Shown here: piece after piece, positions 30,584-39,345 of the stretch | Numbering within the stretch: the stretch's first letter is position 1 | Layout of the letters: each line of letters begins with the position of its first letter | NCBI RefSeq assembly: GCF_036226925.1 | Contig: NZ_CP109031.1 | Span: 3,906,001-3,970,000, forward strand | DNA: 64,000 bases | Reading direction: 5' to 3' | Source: Streptomyces sp. NBC_00659 | GTDB lineage: Bacteria; Actinomycetota; Actinomycetes; Streptomycetales; Streptomycetaceae | Position numbers and translations under genes: made by a program | Notes under the pieces: model-generated | What the model was told of the DNA's origin: nothing | Database searches by the model: none | What the model saw: only the letters and a program-made list of their open reading frames with translations

Positions 30584-32037
30584 GCCTGGCCTCCGTCCTG
30601 GCCGTACGGCTGTTCGTGCTGTGCCGGTGAACCGTAGGCGGCGCCGTCCTCGTACGCGGACGGGTGGATGCCGCCGGCGCCGGGTCCGGCCTGGTGCGGG
30701 ATGCGGGCCGCGTCCGTCTCGGGGGCGGCCTCGGCCGCGGCGGCGGAGTACGCCTCGCGTTCGGCGACGACCTCGCGCACGGCGTCCAGGACACCGCGGT
30801 ATCCGGAGCAGCGGCACAGGTTGCCGCACAGGGCCTGGCGGGTCTCCAGCTCGGTGGGCGCGGGGTTGCCCTCCAGCAGGTCGTGCAGGGTCATCGCCAT
30901 GCCCGGGACGCAGAAGCCGCACTGCACGGCACCGCACTTGGCCAGCGCCCGCTGGACGTCGGAGGACTGTCCGTCGGCGGCCAGGCCCTCGACCGTGCGC
31001 ACCTCGCTGCCGGCGGCGGTGACGCCGGGCACCAGGCAGGACGCCACGAGCCGGCCGTCCACCTGGACGTTGCAGGCGCCGCACTCGCCCTGCGAGCAGC
31101 CGTCCTTGGCGCCCGCGAGGCCGAGCCGCTCGCGCAGGACGTAGAGCAGCGACTCGCCGACCCAGGCGTCCGTGACCGGCCGGTCGGCGCCGTTGACGCG
31201 CAGGACGTAGGAGGCGAGGGGGTGATCGTCGTGTCCGGCCGGGGCCGGGAGGTCCTCGTCCGGACGCTCGTCGTCCGTCACGGCGGCCTCGTGCGCCGGA
31301 TCCGGCTCGGCCACCCCGTGTGTCCCCGCGGTCACCGGACCGGGGCCGGCGGCGAACTCGGCGGCCTCGTGGACGGGCTGCGCGGGCCCCTCGGTGGCCT
31401 GCGCGGGCGATTCGGCCCCCGACTGCCCCGCGGGTCCCGCGAGGGCCTCAGCGGCCGCTTCGTGCGTGTCGGCGGTCCAGGGCTGCCCGATCTCGCCGGC
31501 CCAGGGCGCGGCCGCGCCGCCGGGGAGCGTGGCGGGCGGTGTGCCGCCCCACTGCTCGACGAGCGCCGACGTGGTGAACTCGCCCGATTCGTCCGGGAGG
31601 TCGCCTGCGGCAAGGGGAATGGACCACTGCCCGGTCACGTCGTGTCCGGGGCCCTGCGGCCGGCCCTGTCCGGCGCCGTCGTCGAACTGCCACTGCCCGG
31701 TGGACCCGGGGTGGTAGGTGAACCGGTCGTCGTGGGCGCCGCCCCGCGGCTGAGCGGCGTCGGGATCCGGCCACTGCGTGTTGCCGCCCTGGCCGGCCCA
31801 GGTTCCGCCGGTGTCCGGGTCCGCCGCCGCGGGCGGGGCGGGGGTCACGTTGATCTGCGGGGGCACATAGCCGTGTCCGGGGGCGGCGAGCGGCTCCCGG
31901 GCGGCGAGGAGGGCCTCGATGCCCCCCTCGGGGAGTTTGACGAAGGCGGTGGCCCCGTCGTCGTAGTCACCCTGGGGCAGCGGGTCCCAGCGGCTCCCGC
32001 CGCGCGACGCGCCCCCCTCGTGCTGGTCGTCGGTCAC
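30580..32037 (-). CDS. (2Fe-2S) subunit of molybdenum hydroxylase with long N-terminal extension
   Basis: 485 residues from GTG 32037. The ferredoxin-like domain starts only near 273. Cluster I ligands are C314, C319, C322 and C334 (GCSQGECGACNV...SC); cluster II ligands are C373, C376, C408 and C410 (QCGFCVPGM...CGNLCRCSGY). It transfers electrons between the Mo centre and FAD. Typical small subunits are ~160-200 residues; here about 270 acidic, Gly/Pro-rich, low-complexity residues precede the domain and a disordered ~40-residue tail follows. GTGA overlaps at both ends place it in the three-subunit operon. Confidence 0.92.
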   Translation of the reverse strand: MTDDQHEGGASRGGSRWDPLPQGDYDDGATAFVKLPEGGIEALLAAREPLAAPGHGYVPPQINVTPAPPAAADPDTGGTWAGQGGNTQWPDPDAAQPRGGAHDDRFTYHPGSTGQWQFDDGAGQGRPQGPGHDVTGQWSIPLAAGDLPDESGEFTTSALVEQWGGTPPATLPGGAAAPWAGEIGQPWTADTHEAAAEALAGPAGQSGAESPAQATEGPAQPVHEAAEFAAGPGPVTAGTHGVAEPDPAHEAAVTDDERPDEDLPAPAGHDDHPLASYVLRVNGADRPVTDAWVGESLLYVLRERLGLAGAKDGCSQGECGACNVQVDGRLVASCLVPGVTAAGSEVRTVEGLAADGQSSDVQRALAKCGAVQCGFCVPGMAMTLHDLLEGNPAPTELETRQALCGNLCRCSGYRGVLDAVREVVAEREAYSAAAAEAAPETDAARIPHQAGPGAGGIHPSAYEDGAAYGSPAQHEQPYGQDGGQA

Positions 32038-32927
32038 GACAGTGCCCTTCCAAGTGCTCGTCGGGCCAGCGCGGCGACGGTGCGCCGCAGGTGCAGTACG
32101 GCGGGCGGAAGCGGTGTGAGGGTTCCGTCCTCGGCGGGGACGGGGTCCGGGATGCAGGCCGCGGCCACGTACTCGCCGAACGCGGTCAGCGCCTCCGGGA
32201 CGATCGCGCGGTTGTTGTCCCAGTCGATGAGCTGGGCCACCCAGGCCTCGGCGTCCAGCGGTCGCAGCGGCATGGGCGCTATGGCGCCCACGGCGCAGCG
32301 GACGCCGCGCCGGGCCGGGTCGAGGACGACCGCCACGGAGGCGAGGGCGCGCCCGGGTCCGGTGCGGCCGGTGGCCTTCAGGAAGACCTGCGGGGCGTGC
32401 AGCAGCGGCACGCGCACATAGCCGATGAGTTCTCCGCCGCGGAGCATGTCCACGCCGGCGAGCAGGTGCGACACGGGGATCTCGCGGCGGGCTCCGCCCG
32501 GCCCCGCGATGATCAGCGTGGCTTCCAGGGCGGCCAGTACGGGCAGCGCGTCGCCCGTGGGCGCGGCCGTGGCGATGTTGCCGCCGAGAGTGCCGGCGTT
32601 GCGGATCTGCGGCGGTCCGGCCGCCCGCGCGGCGGCCGCGAGCGCCGGGATCAGGGCGGCGAAGTCGGGGCGGCCCATGCGGGCGTGCGTGAGACCCGCG
32701 CCGAGCAGCGCGTGGCCGTCCTGGTACTGCCAGCCGCGGATCTCGGTGATCCGGCCGAGGCCGACGAGCGCGGCCGGCCTGAGCTGCCCGGAGTTGACCG
32801 CGGCCATGAGGTCCGTGCCGCCCGCGACCGGAACGGCCGTGGGCATGGCGGACAGCGCCGCCACCGCCTCGTCCAGCGAGACGGGCAGCGTCACGGCCTG
32901 CGCCGTCTGCGGTGCGTGCGTGGTCAA
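32034..32927 (-). CDS. FAD-binding subunit of molybdenum hydroxylase (CoxM/XdhB-like)
   Basis: 297 residues. FAD-binding motifs are VPVAGGTDLMAAV near the N-terminus and AGPPQIRNAGTLGGNIATAAPTGD. The C-terminal part is a CO dehydrogenase flavoprotein-like domain (FLKATGRTGPGRALASVAVVLD). I chose TTG 32927 (LTTHAPQTAQAV), which has GGAAGGGG 9 nt upstream and matches the start I recall for homologues; GTG 32954 is an alternative. It is the first gene of the operon and receives electrons from the Fe-S subunit. Confidence 0.9.
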   Translation of the reverse strand: MTTHAPQTAQAVTLPVSLDEAVAALSAMPTAVPVAGGTDLMAAVNSGQLRPAALVGLGRITEIRGWQYQDGHALLGAGLTHARMGRPDFAALIPALAAAARAAGPPQIRNAGTLGGNIATAAPTGDALPVLAALEATLIIAGPGGARREIPVSHLLAGVDMLRGGELIGYVRVPLLHAPQVFLKATGRTGPGRALASVAVVLDPARRGVRCAVGAIAPMPLRPLDAEAWVAQLIDWDNNRAIVPEALTAFGEYVAAACIPDPVPAEDGTLTPLPPAVLHLRRTVAALARRALGRALS

Positions 32928-33130
32928 ACCGGTTGCCCCTTCCCGCTGCCCCACCTGGTCCCACCTGTGCTGCCGTACGGTACGTGCTGACAGGGCGGAC
33001 GTGGCAACTCTGGCACATCTTCCCGGGCCCTCGACGCGGGGGTCCGCTAGGAGGCATTCGCCCGTCTCACCAGGGATGTGGCCTGTTTTCGCACGGCATC
33101 ACCGGTGGGAACCGATTATCACTCTTCGGT

Positions 33131-33150
33131 GGCCCTTGGGGGCCTTTTTT
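33131..33150 (+). terminator. intrinsic terminator with T6 tract, no plus-strand gene upstream
   Basis: GGCCC-TTGG-GGGCC followed directly by TTTTTT. It points along the plus strand, yet both flanking genes are on the minus strand. It may end a short unannotated plus-strand transcript from the preceding ~200 bp. Confidence 0.6.
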
Positions 33151-33208
33151 CCTTGCGGTGCAAAGGCTCCGGGGCACCGCGGAGGGAGCCGGGCGACCGT
33201 GAGCGGTC

Positions 33209-34867
33209 TCACACGTTCGGGGGCGCCCCCTCGATCGGGCGTCCGAGCACCCCCGGCCGCCGCTGCCACGGCCGCGGACCCGAGGGTGCGCGGTAGGCCA
33301 CGCCGAGGGCGTCGAGCCGCCCGTAGTGGGCGTTCATCCGCCGCTCGAAGGCGGCGAAGTCCCGTTCCGCGGGGGCCGGCAGACGGCTCCAGGCGACCTC
33401 GGCGAAGGCGGCGAGCCTCGGGAACGCCTGGTAGTCCACGCGCGTGCGGTCCTCCGTCACCTCGGTCCACAGGTTGGCCTGCGTGCCCAGCACGTGCCGC
33501 GCCTCCCCTTCGGTGAGCTGCGGCGGAACGGGCTCGAAGCGGTAGACGTCCTCCAGGGTGCGCACATAGGCGATCGGCACCGGTTCGTCCTCGCCCGCGG
33601 ACTGACGGTAGTCCAGGTACACGTGCTGCTCGGGGCACATGACCACGTCGTGGCCCGCGCGCGCGGCCGTGACGCCGCCCTGGTAGCCGCGCCACGACGA
33701 CACCGCGGCGCCCGGCGCGAGACCGCCCTCCAGGATCTCGTCCCAGCCGATCAGCCGACGTCCCCGCGCGGACAGCCAGTCGTCGAAGTGCCGGATGAAC
33801 CAGGCCTGCAGCCCGTCCTCGTCGGCGAGCCCGAGTTCCCTGATGCGCGCCTGTGCCGTGGCCGACTCCTTCCACTGGTCCTTGGCGCACTCGTCACCCC
33901 CGATGTGGAAGAAACCGGAGAACTCCGGGAAGCGGTCCGGGTCCGCCGGGAACAGGTCGAGGAGTTCCTCGAACACCCCCTCGTAGAAGCGCAGGGTGTT
34001 GTCGGTGGGGGCGAGTACGTTTTTGGAGACGCCCCAGTCGTCCCAGACGGTCAGGGAGGTCGTGTCGATGACGTCGGTGTTGCCCAGTTCCGGATACGCG
34101 GCGATGGCCGCCTGCGAGTGGCCGGGGATGTCGATTTCGGGGACGACGGCGATATGCCGCTCGGCCGCGTACGCGACGATCTCCCGGATGTCGTCCTGGG
34201 TGTAGAAGCCTCCGTGCGGCTTCTCCTCCCACAGCGGCGAGGCCCGGTGGCCGAATTTGGTGCGGGCCCGCCAGGAACCGATCTCCGTCAGCTTCGGATA
34301 GCGATTGATCTGAACACGCCACCCCTGATCGTCGGTGAGATGGAAGTGGAAGACGTTGAGTTTGTGCGCGGCCAGCAGATCGAGGTAGCGCAGGACACCT
34401 TCCTTGGGCATGAAGTGCCGGGCGACGTCGAGCATCAGGCCGCGCCAGCGGAATCGGGGTGCGTCCTCGATGGTGCCGTGCTCGATTTCGTACGCCGCCC
34501 GCGGACGGACCGGGGCCCGGCGGAAAGCGTCGGGGCCGAGCAGCTGACGCAGTGTCTGGGCGCCCCAGAAGACCCCGGCCGCGTCGCCGCCGCGGATCTC
34601 GACACCGTCGCCGCCGACGGCGAGCCGGTACGCCTCCGGCCCCAGGGCGCCGTCGAGGAGCAGACGTACGGCGCGCGGGGCGTTCTGCGGCCCAGGTCGC
34701 AGGGGCAGTCCGAGTGCGGCGCCGAGCGTCGAGCCGAGCCAGCGGCCGGTGCTGTCCGTGCCGGGCGCGGCCCACAGGACGGTGTCCGCGTCCAGTGCGA
34801 ACCGTCCGTGCGCGGCACCGTCGACGACGAGGGGCGCGGGAATCAGGCCCGTATCCATCATGTCCAT
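33209..34867 (-). CDS. beta-N-acetylhexosaminidase, GH20
   Basis: 552 residues, GH20 architecture: a small N-terminal alpha/beta domain (to ~125), then the TIM barrel with RGLMLDVARHFMPKEGVLRYLD, HFHLTDDQGWRVQ, VVPEIDIPGHSQA and HIGGDEC. The catalytic pair is D325-E326, with the Asp orienting the substrate acetamido group. QANLWTE and the final aromatic SRLPAPAERD complete the site. It releases GlcNAc from chitobiose or peptidoglycan fragments. No signal peptide is visible, so it may act in the cytoplasm on imported oligosaccharides. A DasR-like site lies about 0.9 kb upstream. Confidence 0.94.
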   Translation of the reverse strand: MDMMDTGLIPAPLVVDGAAHGRFALDADTVLWAAPGTDSTGRWLGSTLGAALGLPLRPGPQNAPRAVRLLLDGALGPEAYRLAVGGDGVEIRGGDAAGVFWGAQTLRQLLGPDAFRRAPVRPRAAYEIEHGTIEDAPRFRWRGLMLDVARHFMPKEGVLRYLDLLAAHKLNVFHFHLTDDQGWRVQINRYPKLTEIGSWRARTKFGHRASPLWEEKPHGGFYTQDDIREIVAYAAERHIAVVPEIDIPGHSQAAIAAYPELGNTDVIDTTSLTVWDDWGVSKNVLAPTDNTLRFYEGVFEELLDLFPADPDRFPEFSGFFHIGGDECAKDQWKESATAQARIRELGLADEDGLQAWFIRHFDDWLSARGRRLIGWDEILEGGLAPGAAVSSWRGYQGGVTAARAGHDVVMCPEQHVYLDYRQSAGEDEPVPIAYVRTLEDVYRFEPVPPQLTEGEARHVLGTQANLWTEVTEDRTRVDYQAFPRLAAFAEVAWSRLPAPAERDFAAFERRMNAHYGRLDALGVAYRAPSGPRPWQRRPGVLGRPIEGAPPNV

Positions 34868-35685
34868 CCGTCCTTCAGTCCATTTCCGCCACAGGGGCCG
34901 GAGACGGGTCTCCGGGTTCGCGTACGAAGAAGATCGGCTGGTGAATGCTCATCACCGTGGAGACGGCGATGGTCATCACCGGGGAGACGTCCGCCATACC
35001 GTCCGGTCGGGCTCTCCGGCTCGCGCCCGGCGGGCGAGGACATCCGCGCGGACCGCGCGCGACGGCGCCCGGGAGAAGGGACCGGAGAACGCGGACCCTT
35101 CGCCGTCGGCGTGCGCCGGAAAACGTCCAGGCGGCCGCGAGAGGGAGCCGCGGGGGAAATCGTGTGCGGCGCGCTCCGCCGGGTTCGCGGCAGCCTTCCG
35201 CGCATCCGCGACGGCCTCGGTGAAACCGCGTGACATCGGGGTCGCGAAGGGCCGCGGGCAGGCCGCGCGCGGCGGGGTCCCCGAACTCGTCGTGTTCGGC
35301 CGGCCGAAGTCCCGCGGGAAGCGGAAGCCGGGTTCGCCGGAACGTCGGCGGACATCGTCCGGGCGGCCGGGAACATGATCGGCGAGGTGGCCCGGAATCG
35401 GCGGCGGAATGATTCCCGCACGGCCGTTGAAAGGAATCCGCCGAGCGCGGGGTCGACCGCGACGCGGGCCGCCGTGAGAAGCCGTCCGAAGAACCGGCGG
35501 GCGAATTCCCGCCGCCCCGCGACGCCGTGACGCGTGACACGCGGGAAGGACCCGCGGGGCCGCGGTCTCCGGGGCGGGGACGCGGCGGACCCTGCGCCGC
35601 CGGCCCGCCGGCGGGCGTCGGGCGCCGCCCGGCAGGGAGGTGGTCACCGTCCCGGCCACGACGGTGAGGGAGCACTGGACTTCAT
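34868..35685 (-). pseudogene. decayed region, possible remnant of a sugar-binding-protein/transporter gene
   Basis: About 0.8 kb without a credible gene. At its upstream end a strong Shine-Dalgarno (GGAGGA) precedes ATG 35685 by 5 nt, but that frame reads MKSSAPSPSWPGR and stops. In the next frame the following DNA reads SLTVVAGTVTTSLPGGA, like the hydrophobic core of a lipoprotein signal. A DasR-like site sits ~93 bp upstream. I infer a DasR-controlled solute-binding lipoprotein gene, perhaps with permeases, that has been lost before the hexosaminidase. The rest is not recognisable, so identity is tentative. Confidence 0.4.
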
Positions 35686-35777
35686 CAATGTCCTCCGGAG
35701 CGCGTTGCGGTGTGCGCAATGACGGTTTCGCATCGCACAACACTCCGGAGGCTAAGGAGTTCAGGGACCCGCCCACA

Positions 35778-35793
35778 AGAGGTCTACACCACT
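35778..35793. promoter_or_regulatory. DasR-responsive element (dre)-like site
   Basis: AGAGGTCTACACCACT matches the Streptomyces dre consensus (A-S-TGGTCTAGACCA-S-T) at 14 of 16 positions. It is ~93 bp upstream of a ruined start codon (35685) and ~910 bp upstream of the GH20 gene, which fits GlcNAc-type metabolism under DasR. Confidence 0.62.
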
Positions 35794-35986
35794 CTGTGAT
35801 CACGGGACACTGTCAAAAACCGCCCGTCCGGACACGCCACAGCCCGGCCCCGAACCCGACACGGTCGACCCCACCCGCGGCACGCTCCCGGAACCCGGAC
35901 ACGACACGGCCGCGGCGCCCCTCGCCGGGGGCGTCGCGGCCGTGGTCGGTCTGCGCGGCGTGTACCGCGCCGGGGGCGTCCCGGCG

Positions 35987-36283
35987 CTACTTCTTGTCGC
36001 CGCCCTTGCCCTGGTCGCCGCCGGCGCCCATGGACTCGAAGATCTCCTTGCACATGGGACACACGGGGTACTTCTTCGGGTCGCGGCCCGGCACCCACAC
36101 CTTGCCGCACAGCGCCACCACGGGCGTGCCGTCCAGCGCGCTCGCCATGATCTTGTCCTTCTGGACGTAATGGGCGAAGCGCTCGTGGTCCCCGTCGCCG
36201 TGCGACACCTGCGGCGTCGGCTCTACGAGGGTCCCCGTCCCCGTGCCTCGCTGGGGCTGGGTCTCAGGCTCAAGAGTGCTCAT
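35987..36283 (-). CDS. DUF3039 domain protein
   Basis: 98 residues from ATG 36283 (MSTLEPETQPQRGTG). The conserved part is HERFAHYVQKDKIMASALDGTPVVALCGKVWVPGRDPKKYPVCPMCKEIFE. Its CGK and CPMC cysteines look like a zinc-binding site, as in the actinobacterial DUF3039 family. Function unknown. It lies 86 bp downstream of yqgE on the same strand. Confidence 0.85.
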   Translation of the reverse strand: MSTLEPETQPQRGTGTGTLVEPTPQVSHGDGDHERFAHYVQKDKIMASALDGTPVVALCGKVWVPGRDPKKYPVCPMCKEIFESMGAGGDQGKGGDKK

Positions 36284-36369
36284 GAAGCCAAGGGTACTGG
36301 GGCTCGCACCCGTCAGTTGAGGTAAGGGCCGCGCGCCTTCGGCGCACGGCTCGGAGGCCGGCGCGCCGG

Positions 36370-36942
36370 TCAGTTGAGGGAGGGGTCGTCGGGGTAGGTC
36401 GCGACCATCGCCAGTTCGCTGCGCTGGCGGCGCAGGACCTCGCGCCACAGGCGCTCCGGCGACGGGGAGGAGACGTCACCGGGCTCGGACTCGACGACGT
36501 ACCAGGCACCGTCGACCAGTTCGTTCTCCAGCTGGCCCGGTCCCCAGCCCGCGTACCCGGCGAAGATGCGCAGGGAGCCGAGGGCCGAGGCCAGAAGCTC
36601 GGGCGGGGCCTCCAGGTCGACCAGACCGATCGCGCCGTGCACACGCCGCCAGCCGAGGGGCGCGCGCTCCCCCGCCATGCCGCCCGGGATGACCGCCACC
36701 CCCAGCGCGGAGTCCAGCGAGACGGGGCCGCCCTGGAAGACGACACCCGGTTCCCCGGCCAGACCGGCCCAGTTCTCCAGGATGTCGCCGACACCCACCG
36801 GGGTCGGGCGGTTGAGGACGACACCGAGGGAGCCCTCCTCGTCGTGGTCGAGGAGCAGCACCACCGCGCGGTCGAAGTTCGGGTCCGCCAGGGCGGGCGT
36901 GGCCACGAGCAGCCGCCCTGTGAGCGAGGACACCTCGGTCAT
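36370..36942 (-). CDS. YqgE/AlgH family protein
   Basis: 190 residues. Family features are clear: SLTGRLLVATPALADPNFDRAVVLLLDHDEEGSLGVVLNRPT at the start, VFQGGPVS, then FAGYAGWGPGQLENELVDGAWYVV. The biochemical role of UPF0301/AlgH proteins is unsettled. I chose ATG 36942 (MTEVSSLTG); an in-frame ATG at 36951 is also possible. Divergent from murA. The intergenic DNA after its stop contains a near-copy of its last codons (CCTCAACTGAC), a small local duplication. Confidence 0.88.
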   Translation of the reverse strand: MTEVSSLTGRLLVATPALADPNFDRAVVLLLDHDEEGSLGVVLNRPTPVGVGDILENWAGLAGEPGVVFQGGPVSLDSALGVAVIPGGMAGERAPLGWRRVHGAIGLVDLEAPPELLASALGSLRIFAGYAGWGPGQLENELVDGAWYVVESEPGDVSSPSPERLWREVLRRQRSELAMVATYPDDPSLN

Positions 36943-37223
36943 GCCAGACATGATCCCGCACATTCCCTTCATGTGGGGAGCCAATGCGCGTACGGGAGTG
37001 AATGCAGCTCAGGGCGCAACGAAGCGTTGCCCGCGCACACCCGCGGCGGTGACCCCCCGTGCCCGGCGCGGAACGGCTCGTGTTGTGGCCAAGCTATGAC
37101 CGAGCTGAGTCCTCCTCGGGCTTACTACGCCGGGGCGGGCGGCCATTACCCTTGCTGTTCGGCTCCCGTACGACCGGCCTGCCGACGACCCACACCTGCC
37201 CAACTCATCGGAACGCGAGATAC

Positions 37224-38564
37224 ATGACCGTCAACGACGATGTCCTGCTTGTCCATGGCGGAACCCCGCTTGAGGGCGAGATCCGTGTCCGCGGTGCGAA
37301 GAACCTCGTGCCGAAAGCCATGGTCGCCGCCCTGCTGGGCAGCGGACCGAGCCGGCTGCGCAATGTCCCCGACATCCGCGACGTACGTGTCGTACGCGGG
37401 CTGCTGCAGTTGCACGGTGTGACCGTCCGCCCGGGTGAGGAGCCCGGTGAGCTGATCCTCGATCCCTCGCACGTCGAGAGCGCGAACGTCGCCGACATCG
37501 ATGCCCACGCGGGCTCGTCGCGCATCCCGATCCTCTTCTGCGGCCCGCTGCTGCACCGGCTGGGCCACGCGTTCATCCCGGGCCTCGGCGGCTGCGACAT
37601 CGGCGGCCGGCCGATCGACTTCCACTTCGAGGTGCTGCGGCAGTTCGGCGCGAAGATCGAGAAGCGGGAGGACGGCCAGTACCTGGAGGCCCCGCAGCGG
37701 CTGCGCGGCACCAAGATCCAGCTTCCGTACCCGTCCGTGGGCGCGACCGAGCAGGTGCTGCTGACCGCGGTCCTCGCGGAGGGTGTCACGGAGCTCTCGA
37801 ACGCGGCCGTGGAGCCGGAGATCGAGGACCTGATCTGCGTCCTTCAGAAGATGGGCGCCATCATCGCGATGGACACCGACCGGACGATCCGCATCACCGG
37901 TGTGGACTCGCTCGGCGGTTACACCCACGCGGCGCTCCCGGACCGCCTGGAGGCCGCCTCCTGGGCTTCCGCGGCGCTGGCGACCGAGGGCAACATCTAC
38001 GTCCGCGGCGCTCAGCAGCGGTCGATGATGACGTTCCTGAACACCTACCGCAAGGTGGGCGGTGCCTTCGAGATCGACGACGAGGGCATCCGCTTCTGGC
38101 ACCCGGGCTCGCAGCTCAAGTCCATCGCGCTGGAGACGGACGTCCACCCCGGCTTCCAGACGGACTGGCAGCAGCCGCTGGTCGTGGCCCTGACGCAGGC
38201 CACCGGCCTGTCGATCATCCACGAGACGGTGTACGAGTCCCGGCTGGGCTTCACGTCCGCGCTGAACCAGATGGGCGCGCACATCCAGCTCTACCGCGAG
38301 TGCCTCGGCGGCTCCGTCTGCCGCTTCGGCCAGCGCAACTTCCTGCACTCCGCGGTCGTTTCGGGCCCGACGAAGCTTCAGGGCGCCGACCTGGTCATCC
38401 CCGACCTGCGCGGCGGCTTCTCGTACCTGATCGCGGCGCTGGCGGCGCAGGGCACGTCCCGCGTCCACGGCATCGAGCTGATCAACCGCGGCTACGAGAA
38501 CTTCATGGAGAAGCTCATGGAACTCGGCGCGAAGGTCGAACTGCCGGGCAAGGCGCTCGGCTAG
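37224..38564 (+). CDS. murA: UDP-N-acetylglucosamine 1-carboxyvinyltransferase MurA
   Basis: Catalyses the first committed step of peptidoglycan synthesis: enolpyruvyl transfer from PEP to UDP-GlcNAc, in the cytoplasm. 446 residues from ATG 37224. K26 (RGAKNLVPK) and the PEP-reacting Cys124 (GLGGCDIGGRPID) are present, so the enzyme has the fosfomycin-sensitive cysteine rather than the Asp of resistant MurA. Six inside-out repeat units are visible through SVGATEQVLLTAV, PDRLEAASWASAAL, DLRGGFSYLIAAL and HGIELINRGYENFMEKL. It is followed by a very strong terminator shared with hupA. Confidence 0.97.
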   Translation: MTVNDDVLLVHGGTPLEGEIRVRGAKNLVPKAMVAALLGSGPSRLRNVPDIRDVRVVRGLLQLHGVTVRPGEEPGELILDPSHVESANVADIDAHAGSSRIPILFCGPLLHRLGHAFIPGLGGCDIGGRPIDFHFEVLRQFGAKIEKREDGQYLEAPQRLRGTKIQLPYPSVGATEQVLLTAVLAEGVTELSNAAVEPEIEDLICVLQKMGAIIAMDTDRTIRITGVDSLGGYTHAALPDRLEAASWASAALATEGNIYVRGAQQRSMMTFLNTYRKVGGAFEIDDEGIRFWHPGSQLKSIALETDVHPGFQTDWQQPLVVALTQATGLSIIHETVYESRLGFTSALNQMGAHIQLYRECLGGSVCRFGQRNFLHSAVVSGPTKLQGADLVIPDLRGGFSYLIAALAAQGTSRVHGIELINRGYENFMEKLMELGAKVELPGKALG

Positions 38565-38586
38565 GACGCGGCGGACCGATCCGCCT

Positions 38587-38631
38587 ACGACGATGGGGCG
38601 GCCCCCCTGAAAGGGGCCGCCCCATCGTCGT
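38587..38631. terminator. strong bidirectional terminator murA/hupA
   Basis: 19-bp uninterrupted stem (38587-38605 / 38613-38631) with a 7-nt loop, between two convergent genes. Confidence 0.93.
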
Positions 38632-38689
38632 TGCCGGCCTTGTACGCGTCCCGCGTCCCGCGTCCGCGGGGAACGTACCGGCACCAGGA

Positions 38690-38971
38690 CTAGTTGCCCT
38701 TGGCGGCTTCCTTGAGCTTGCTGCCCGCGGAGACCTTCACGCTGAAGCCGGCCGGGATCTGGATCGGGTCGCCGGTCTGCGGGTTGCGCGCGGTGCGAGC
38801 GGCACGGTGGGTGCGCTCGAAGGTCAGGAAGCCGGGGATGGTCACCTTCTCGTCGCCCTTGGCGACGATCTCGCCGACGGTCTCGGCGAAAGCGGCCAGA
38901 ACGGCGTCGGCGTCCTTGCGGGTCACCTCGGCGCGGTCGGCCAGCGCGGCCACCAGCTCACTGCGGTTCAT
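38690..38971 (-). CDS. hupA: HU-family nucleoid protein HupA
   Basis: 93 residues, the normal length: MNRSELVAALADRAEVTRKDADAVLAAF, then GDEKVTIPGFLTFERTHRAARTARNPQTGDPIQIPAGFSVKV with the DNA-bending arm and conserved RNPQTG. It binds DNA non-specifically and compacts the nucleoid. GGGAG stands 7 nt before the ATG. It lacks the Lys/Ala-rich tail of the sporulation-specific HupS. A tandem 21-bp repeat lies ~180 bp upstream. Confidence 0.96.
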   Translation of the reverse strand: MNRSELVAALADRAEVTRKDADAVLAAFAETVGEIVAKGDEKVTIPGFLTFERTHRAARTARNPQTGDPIQIPAGFSVKVSAGSKLKEAAKGN

Positions 38972-39150
38972 GTTGTTACTCCCGTGTTCTTCTTGCTGTT
39001 GAGGCGTGCCAGGCGGCAGAGCCGCATATCGGGCACAGTGAAGCCGATGCTGCCAGGGTCCTCGGTCGGCTCCCGGACCCGGGTCCGTGGCCAGACCATC
39101 GCGCCCGAAGACGCATCCTGCCCCCACCTGCGGCGGGAAAGCCAATCCGG

Positions 39151-39192
39151 CACCCCTGGGAGTCACACGAACACCCTTGAGGGTCACACGAA
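39151..39192. repeat. two adjacent 21-bp direct repeats upstream of hupA
   Basis: The units 39151-39171 and 39172-39192 abut and agree at 18 of 21 positions, sharing the block GTCACACGAA. A 21-bp period places both on the same DNA face, as in direct-repeat operators. They lie in the 374-bp gene-free region between hupA and the malic-enzyme gene, about 180-220 bp upstream of the hupA start. Confidence 0.6.
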
Positions 39193-39345
39193 GAGGCCCC
39201 TGCGAGGCCTGAACCTGGCCGCCACCCTAGAGGCGGCCACGGGCCCCGCGTTCCGCGACGCGCCGGGTTCCGGGCGGTCGTGGCGCCCGTCACAGACGGG
39301 ACATCGCCGTGTACGACACGGGCGCGCGGCCCGGCTCGACCCCGG

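Noticed and set aside
34858..35803. Overlapping 187-275-codon minus-strand frames as real genes
   Set aside because: Products are Arg/Pro/Ala-rich without domains and the frames conflict with each other; the interval is better explained as decayed DNA.
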